From Ramlibacter sp. (GTDB lineage: Bacteria > Pseudomonadota > Gammaproteobacteria > Burkholderiales > Burkholderiaceae_C), in the NCBI GenBank assembly GCA_021156245.1, contig JAJNBO010000038.1:1-10691 (forward strand): a stretch of DNA of 10,691 bases, given 5' to 3'. A program made the position numbers and the translations under genes. Position 1 is the stretch's first letter. The number at the start of each line of letters is the position of its first letter. The notes beneath the pieces are model-generated. The model did not search any database, had not been told where the DNA came from, and saw only the letters and a list, made by a program, of their open reading frames with translations. Shown in pieces: positions 6,165 through 10,691 of this stretch.

Positions 6165-7337
6165 TTACTTCTTCTCGCCGCCCGGGACCTTGCCTTCCAC
6201 GCCCTTGACGTAGAAGTTCACGCCGCCCAGGAACTTGTCGTCGGCGACGGCATCCTTGGCCAGCACTTCCTTGCCGGTGTTGTCGGCGATCGGGCCCTTC
6301 CAGATCGCGAACGTGCCGTCCTTCAGGCCGGCCTTGATCTCCTCGATCCGCTTCTTCGTGTCTTCCGGCACGTCGGCGGCGATGGAGACCATGTCGATCG
6401 CGCCTTCCTTGACGCCCCACCAGCTCTGGCCGGTCTTCCACGTGCCGTCCAGCGCTTCACGCACGGCCTTGATGTAGTACGGCGCCCAGTTGATGACCGC
6501 CGAACCCAGGTGCGCCTTCGGGCCGTAGGCCGTCATGTCGCTGTCCCAGCCGAAAGCGCGCTTGCCCATCTTCTCGGCGGTCTGCAGGACGGCGGACGAG
6601 TCGGTGTTCTGGAACAGCACGTCGGCACCGCCGTTGATGAGGGCGGTGGCGGCTTCGGTTTCCTTTGGCGGATTGAACCAGTCGCCGACCCACACGACCT
6701 TGGTCTTGACCTTCGGGTTGACCGATTGCGCGCCCATGGTGAAGCTGTTGATGTTGCGCACCACCTCCGGGATCGGCACCGAGCCCACCACGCCCAGCGT
6801 GCCGGTCTTGGACATCTTGCCCGCGATCACGCCGGCCATGTACGCGCCTTCATAGGTGCGGCTGTCATAGGTGCGCAGGTTGTCGGCGGTCTTGTAGCCG
6901 GTGGCGTGCTCGAACTTCACGTCCTTCGAATCGGCCGCTACTTTCAGCATCGGCTCCATGTAGCCGAAGGTGGTGCCGAAGATCAGCTTGTTGCCCTGGC
7001 CGACCATGTCGCGGATGACGCGCTCGGCGTCGGCCGACTCGGGCACCTTCTCGACGAAGCTGGTGACGATCTTGTCGCCGAATTCCTTCTCGATCGCCTT
7101 GCGGCCGTTGTCGTGCGCGAAGGTCCAGCCGCCGTCGCCCACGGGGCCGACGTAGGCGAAGGCGATCTTCAGCGGCTCGGCCTTCGGCGCGGGCGCCGGG
7201 GCAGCCGGTGCGGCGGCCGTGGGCGCCGGGGCGGGCGCGGGCGCCGGCGGCTCGGTCTTGCTGCAGGCAGCGAGGCCCGCCACGGCAGCCACGAGCGCGG
7301 CAGCCTGCAGCAGGGAGCGTTTCTTCAGGTCGGTCAT
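6165..7337 (-). CDS. BMP-family ABC transporter substrate-binding lipoprotein
   Basis: A 390-residue binding protein of the BMP/PnrA (NupN-like) class, the ligand-capturing part of a nucleoside/purine importer. MTDLKKRSLL and a hydrophobic stretch lead to the lipobox LAAC with lipidated C25, so it should be anchored in a membrane facing the periplasm. A low-complexity Pro/Ala spacer (about residues 30-51) precedes the domain that begins AEPLKIAFAYVGPVGDGGWTF. Landmarks are FGYMEP (124-129), TGYKT (147-151), PIPEVVRNINSFT (188-200), NTDSSAV (244-250), GWDSDMTA (263-270) and WWGVKEGAID (306-315). I chose the ATG at 7337 over an in-frame GTG at 7373 because it puts the charged n-region at the start and has GAGG upstream. 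The gene follows the second permease by 54 bases and is followed by an intrinsic terminator, so it is the last gene of the operon. Confidence 0.95.
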   Translation of the reverse strand: MTDLKKRSLLQAAALVAAVAGLAACSKTEPPAPAPAPAPTAAAPAAPAPAPKAEPLKIAFAYVGPVGDGGWTFAHDNGRKAIEKEFGDKIVTSFVEKVPESADAERVIRDMVGQGNKLIFGTTFGYMEPMLKVAADSKDVKFEHATGYKTADNLRTYDSRTYEGAYMAGVIAGKMSKTGTLGVVGSVPIPEVVRNINSFTMGAQSVNPKVKTKVVWVGDWFNPPKETEAATALINGGADVLFQNTDSSAVLQTAEKMGKRAFGWDSDMTAYGPKAHLGSAVINWAPYYIKAVREALDGTWKTGQSWWGVKEGAIDMVSIAADVPEDTKKRIEEIKAGLKDGTFAIWKGPIADNTGKEVLAKDAVADDKFLGGVNFYVKGVEGKVPGGEKK

Positions 7338-7391
7338 GGGAGTGTCCCTCGGAGTGAAATCTGTGTGAACCACGGTCCAGCGAAGTGCCGA

Positions 7392-8312
7392 TTATGAACC
7401 CGGGTAAAACGGCTTTCCAAGCGAGGCGGGCATGTTCACGCGGATCCAGGCCGGGTTCCGCGAGATCAGGGCCAGCACCACGATGGTCGCCAGGTAAGGC
7501 AGCATGTTCAGGAATTCGCTGGGGATTTCGACGCCGGTGCCCTGCAGGTGGAACTGCAGCATGGTCACCCCGCCGAACAGGTAGGCCCCAAGCAACACGC
7601 GTGCCGGGCGCCACGTGGCGAAGGTGGTCAGCGCCAGGGCGATCCAGCCCTTGCCAGCCACCATGCCTTCGACCCACAGCGGGGTGTAGATGATGGACAG
7701 GTAGCCGCCGGCCAGCCCGCACAGCGCCCCTCCCGCGACGACAGCCATCAGGCGGATGCGCCGCACCGGGTAGCCCAGGGCGTGGGCGGACTCCGGCGAT
7801 TCGCCCACGGAGCGCAGCACCAGCCCGGCGCGCGAGCGGTACAGGAACCACACCAGCCACGCAACCAGCCCGATGGCGACGTACACCATCGGATGCTGGC
7901 GGAACAGCGCCGGGCCGAGCACGGGGATGTCGCCCAGCAGCGGGATCGAGAAATGCGGCCGCTCCGGCAGCTTTTCCTGCACGTACTTGATGCCGGCGAA
8001 GGCGGAGAACCCGGCGCCGAACAGGCTCAAGGCCAGGCCGGTCGCGTACTGGTTGGTGTTCATCCAGATCACCAGCAGGCCGAAGACGGCCGCGAGCAGC
8101 GCGCCGGCGCCCATGCCCGCAAGGAAGCCGATCCAGTCGTTGCCGGTGTGGACGACAGCGACGAAGCCGGCGATGGCGGCGCACAGCATCATGCCTTCCG
8201 CCCCGAGGTTGACCACGCCGGCCTTCTCGTTGATCAGCAGCCCGAGCGCAGCGAGCGCCAGCACCGTGCCGGCGTTGAGCATGGAGGCGAAGAGGAGTGC
8301 GTAGCTGTCCAT
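7392..8312 (-). CDS. Nucleoside/purine ABC transporter permease (NupQ-like)
   Basis: A 306-residue integral inner-membrane protein of the branched-chain amino acid/ribose permease superfamily (BPD_transp_2). It has many hydrophobic segments and starts with MDSYALLFASMLNAGTVLALAALG. Diagnostic points are NLGAEGMM (35-42), the cytoplasmic loop SVGESPESAHALGYPVRRIR (168-187) that should contact the ATPase, and GKGWIALAL (220-228). These are typical of the shorter of the two permeases in BMP-type nucleoside systems such as NupNOPQ of Bacillus. It begins one base after the stop of the longer permease (TGACATG) and lacks a recognisable Shine-Dalgarno, pointing to translational coupling and equal amounts of the two subunits. 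The two permeases presumably form the heterodimeric channel. Confidence 0.94.
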   Translation of the reverse strand: MDSYALLFASMLNAGTVLALAALGLLINEKAGVVNLGAEGMMLCAAIAGFVAVVHTGNDWIGFLAGMGAGALLAAVFGLLVIWMNTNQYATGLALSLFGAGFSAFAGIKYVQEKLPERPHFSIPLLGDIPVLGPALFRQHPMVYVAIGLVAWLVWFLYRSRAGLVLRSVGESPESAHALGYPVRRIRLMAVVAGGALCGLAGGYLSIIYTPLWVEGMVAGKGWIALALTTFATWRPARVLLGAYLFGGVTMLQFHLQGTGVEIPSEFLNMLPYLATIVVLALISRNPAWIRVNMPASLGKPFYPGS

Positions 8313-8313
8313 G

Positions 8314-9396
8314 TCAGGCGGCTTTGGCCCCGGCGGGCGGGGCGGACGTGAATCGGATGCGGTAGGCCATCAGCGTGTCGCACGCCAGCAGCGTGAACAG
8401 CAGCAGCCCCTGGAACACGCCGGTCAGCGATTTCGGCAGGCCGAGGCGGGATTGCGCCAGCTCCCCGCCGATGTAGAACATGCTCATGAGGATGGCGGAG
8501 AACACCATGCCCACCGGGTGCAGGCGGCCCACGAACGCCACGATGATGGCCGCGAAGCCGTAGCCCGCCGGCACGTACGGCGTGAGCTGGCCGATCGGGC
8601 CGGCGACTTCCAGCGCGCCCGCCAGGCCCGCTGCGCCGCCGGACACCAGCAGCGCCGTCCACAGGGCCTTGCGCGAAGAGAAGCCGGCATAGCGCGCCGC
8701 GGCAGGAGCGAGGCCGCCGACCTGCTGCGCGAAGCCGGCGCGGGTGCGGAACAGGAAGATCCACAGCGCCACCACGCCGGCCAGCGCGATGAACACGCCG
8801 ATGTTCACGCGCGAGCCCGCCATCAGCCTGGGGACCTGCGTCACGGCCTCGAAGGTCTTGGTCTGGGGGAAGTTGTAGCCCTGCGGGTCCTTCCAGGGCC
8901 CGAACACCATGTAGTTCAGGATCAGGCTGGCGACGTACACCAGCATCAGGCTGACCAGGATCTCGTTGGCGTTGAACTTGTCGCGCAGCAGCCCGGTGAT
9001 CGCGGCCCAGGCCATGCCGCCCAGCACGCCCGCCAGCAGGATCGCGATGAGGATCAGCCGGCTGGTGTCCTTGCCGGCCAGCAACGCCACGCCGCCCGCG
9101 ACCACCGCGCCGATGACGAACTGGCCCTCGGCGCCGATGTTCCACACGTTCGAGCGGAAGCAGACTGCGAGGCCGAGCGCTATCAGCAGCAGCGGCGTGG
9201 CCTTCACCATCAGTTCGCCGATGCGGTAACCGGAACTGATCGGCTCCCAGAAAAACACCCGCAGCGCCTGCACCGGGTCCTTGCCGAGCGCCACGAACAG
9301 GATGGCGCCGAGCACCACGGTGATCAGCAACGCCAGGAGCGGCGACGCGATCCCCCAGAACCGCGAGGATTCGGGACGTGCTTCGAGTTTGATCAT
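8314..9396 (-). CDS. Nucleoside/purine ABC transporter permease (NupP-like)
   Basis: A 360-residue inner-membrane permease, the longer partner of the importer. An N-terminal membrane segment (about 15-37) is followed by KATPLLLIALGLAVCFRSN and the family motif SNVWNIGAEGQF (82-93), then further membrane helices. VGGLAPAAARYAGFSSRK (226-243) is the expected cytoplasmic coupling loop. Its ATG at 9396 overlaps the stop of the ATPase gene (ATGA), with GAGGAAGG six bases upstream. The frame stays open further upstream to 9495, but that extension is the other-frame reading of the ATPase end and a REP-like repeat, so I rejected it. It lies in the operon order ATPase, long permease, short permease, lipoprotein; many relatives put the binding protein first. 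Confidence 0.94.
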   Translation of the reverse strand: MIKLEARPESSRFWGIASPLLALLITVVLGAILFVALGKDPVQALRVFFWEPISSGYRIGELMVKATPLLLIALGLAVCFRSNVWNIGAEGQFVIGAVVAGGVALLAGKDTSRLILIAILLAGVLGGMAWAAITGLLRDKFNANEILVSLMLVYVASLILNYMVFGPWKDPQGYNFPQTKTFEAVTQVPRLMAGSRVNIGVFIALAGVVALWIFLFRTRAGFAQQVGGLAPAAARYAGFSSRKALWTALLVSGGAAGLAGALEVAGPIGQLTPYVPAGYGFAAIIVAFVGRLHPVGMVFSAILMSMFYIGGELAQSRLGLPKSLTGVFQGLLLFTLLACDTLMAYRIRFTSAPPAGAKAA

Positions 9397-10691
9397 TTCT
9401 GGCCTTCCTCCCTCTCCCTGCGGGAGAGGGCCGGCGTGAGGGCACTCGGCGCAGGCTCCCGCATGGGATGCACCACCCACAACCCGCTCATCCACTCACC
9501 GATCTGCGTCACCGTCGCGCGGGCGCGGTCGATCGAGGGCGACAGCCGACCCTTGGCGATGACGTGCAGGCGGTCGCTGATCTCGAACAGTTCCTCCAGC
9601 TCCTCGCTGACCACCAGCACGGCGCAGCCGGCGTCGCGCAACGCCAGGATGGCGCCGCGGATCTGGGCGGAGGCGCCGACGTCCACGCCCCAGGTGGGCT
9701 GGGACACGATCAGCAATTTCGGGTTGGCGTCGATCTCGCGGCCGACGATGAACTTCTGCAGGTTGCCCCCCGACAGCGACCGCGCCGCCGCGTCCGGCCC
9801 GCCCGCCTTGACGTTGAAGCGCTCGATGATGGCGGCTGCCTGCCTTCGCAGCGCCCTGGCATCGATCCAGCCGCTGCGCCCCACCGCGTTGGTCCGCGTG
9901 AGCAGCAGGTTCTGCGACAGGCCGAGCCCCGGCACGGCGCCACGGCCCAGGCGCTCCTCCGGCACGAAATGCAGGCCCAGGCGGCGCCGCTGCGCGGGAC
10001 CGTGACGGCCGACCGGCCTGGCATCCACCTGCACCATGTCCGCCGCTGCCCGCGTGTCCTCCCCCGACAACGCGAACAGCAGTTCCCTCTGCCCGTTGCC
10101 GGAGACGCCGGCGATGCCGACGACTTCACCGGCGCGGACTTCGAAGGTGATGTCGTCCAGGTCGTGCCCGAACTGGTCTTCGCGCGGCAATGTGAGGTTC
10201 TGCACCCGCAGCACCACCTCACCGGGGGTGCGCTCGTGGTGTTCCAGCTGCGGCGGCTCCGCGCCGATCATCAGCCGCGACAGCGACGCATTGCTCTCGC
10301 GCCGCGGGTCGGTCGTGCCCGTCACCTTGCCGCCGCGCATCACCGTGCAGGCGGTGCACAGCTCGCGGATCTCGTGCAGCTTGTGGCTGATGTACAGGAT
10401 GCTGCAGCCTTCGCTGGCCAGCTGCCTGAGCACCACGAACAGCTTCTCCACCGCCTGCGGCGTCAGCACCGAGGTGGGCTCGTCCAGGATCAGCAGCTTG
10501 GGGTTGGTCAGCAGCGCGCGGATGATCTCCACCCGCTGCATCTCGCCCACCGACAGCGTGTGCACGGGACGGGACGGGTCCAGGTCCAGGCCATACTCGC
10601 GCGCCTTGGCGGTGATGCTGTGGGTCACCTGGTTGAGCGTCAGGCTCTTGTCGAGGCCGAGCCAGACGTTCTCGGCCACCGTCAGCGTGTC
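9393..10691 (-). CDS. Double ABC ATPase of the nucleoside/purine importer (N-terminus outside window)
   Basis: The last 432 residues of a two-domain ABC ATPase that powers the importer (NupO/RbsA/MglA-like; about 510 residues when complete). Numbering from the window edge, the first domain shows a signature LSVGEMQR (46-53), Walker B LLILDEPTS (66-74) and the switch His in ISHKLHE (H103); its Walker A lies beyond the edge. The second domain shows a divergent Walker A GVSGNGQRE (195-203) with no Lys-Ser/Thr, signature LSGGNLQK (306-313) and a divergent Walker B LLIVSQPTWGVD (326-337) where the catalytic DE has become SQ. One normal and one degenerate site is usual for this family. The C-terminal tail (about 416-432, ALTPALSRREREE) is translated from a REP-like repeat. 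The stop overlaps the start of the first permease. Confidence 0.94.
   Translation of the reverse strand, partial: DTLTVAENVWLGLDKSLTLNQVTHSITAKAREYGLDLDPSRPVHTLSVGEMQRVEIIRALLTNPKLLILDEPTSVLTPQAVEKLFVVLRQLASEGCSILYISHKLHEIRELCTACTVMRGGKVTGTTDPRRESNASLSRLMIGAEPPQLEHHERTPGEVVLRVQNLTLPREDQFGHDLDDITFEVRAGEVVGIAGVSGNGQRELLFALSGEDTRAAADMVQVDARPVGRHGPAQRRRLGLHFVPEERLGRGAVPGLGLSQNLLLTRTNAVGRSGWIDARALRRQAAAIIERFNVKAGGPDAAARSLSGGNLQKFIVGREIDANPKLLIVSQPTWGVDVGASAQIRGAILALRDAGCAVLVVSEELEELFEISDRLHVIAKGRLSPSIDRARATVTQIGEWMSGLWVVHPMREPAPSALTPALSRREREEGQK
9403..9410 (-). promoter_or_regulatory. Ribosome binding site of the long permease, touching the REP hairpin
   Basis: GAGGAAGG lies six bases before the ATG at 9396. 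Its first base (9410) is the last base of the nine-pair REP hairpin, so the folded hairpin stands right against the ribosome site and could affect initiation or mRNA stability at this gene junction. Confidence 0.55.
9406..9442 (-). repeat. REP-like palindromic element inside the 3' end of the ATPase gene
   Basis: On the minus strand the run from CCCTCACGCCGG to the perfect nine-base hairpin CCCTCTCCC-GCA-GGGAGAGGG (stem 9410-9418 with 9422-9430) matches the widespread proteobacterial short repeat usually found between genes. Here it is in frame and codes for the last residues of the ATPase. The 3' arm of the hairpin runs directly into the ribosome site of the next gene. Confidence 0.8.

Noticed and set aside
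9397..9495. N-terminal extension of the long permease starting at 9495
   Set aside because: The extra 33 residues overlap the ATPase 3' end and REP-like repeat in another frame (PLPQGEGG) and have no transporter character; ATG 9396 has a good ribosome site and an ATGA overlap.
8311..10005. A 564-codon open frame on the plus strand
   Set aside because: It is the antisense shadow of the permease and ATPase genes; the His/Gln/Arg-rich product has no family resemblance and crosses the boundary of two real genes.

Overview
This GC-rich window looks like the chromosome of a beta-proteobacterium of the order Burkholderiales, most likely Comamonadaceae (a Variovorax, Ramlibacter or Hydrogenophaga-like organism). 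The assignment rests on protein character and on two kinds of REP-like intergenic repeat; I could not search a database. All ten genes lie on the minus strand, so transcription runs from high to low coordinates. Coding density is about 95 percent and no gap exceeds 300 bases. I see no tRNA, rRNA, CRISPR array, insertion sequence or phage gene.

In transcription order, the first block (10691 to 6165) is a nucleoside/purine ABC importer of the BMP (basic membrane protein, PnrA/NupN-like) class: a double ATPase (5' end outside the window), two different permeases and a substrate-binding lipoprotein. The ATPase and first permease overlap by ATGA, the two permeases are 1 nt apart, and a strong hairpin terminator closes the block. 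A head-to-head pair of REP-like repeats follows. The second block (6008 to 3994) is a Rieske non-heme iron oxygenase whose stop codon overlaps the start of an adenine/adenosine deaminase (ATGA). After a hairpin-rich spacer comes a D-Ala-D-Ala endopeptidase of the PBP7 type with a lysine-rich repeat tract (3891 to 2842). The third block (2660 to the left edge) holds a second BMP-type substrate-binding protein without its own permease, guanine deaminase 5 nt downstream, and the first 88 codons of dCTP deaminase.

Taken together, this is a purine-scavenging locus: import by the BMP transporter, adenine to hypoxanthine and guanine to xanthine by two amidohydrolase-superfamily deaminases, with later oxidation presumably encoded elsewhere. 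The endopeptidase and dCTP deaminase look like housekeeping neighbours. The most interesting part is the Rieske oxygenase coupled to the deaminase: it resembles methylxanthine N-demethylases in several motifs and may strip or oxidise a modified purine before deamination. Other points worth a second look are the orphan second binding protein beside guanine deaminase, a REP element that became the C-terminal tail of the ATPase and abuts the next gene's ribosome site, and alternative hairpins upstream of the endopeptidase.
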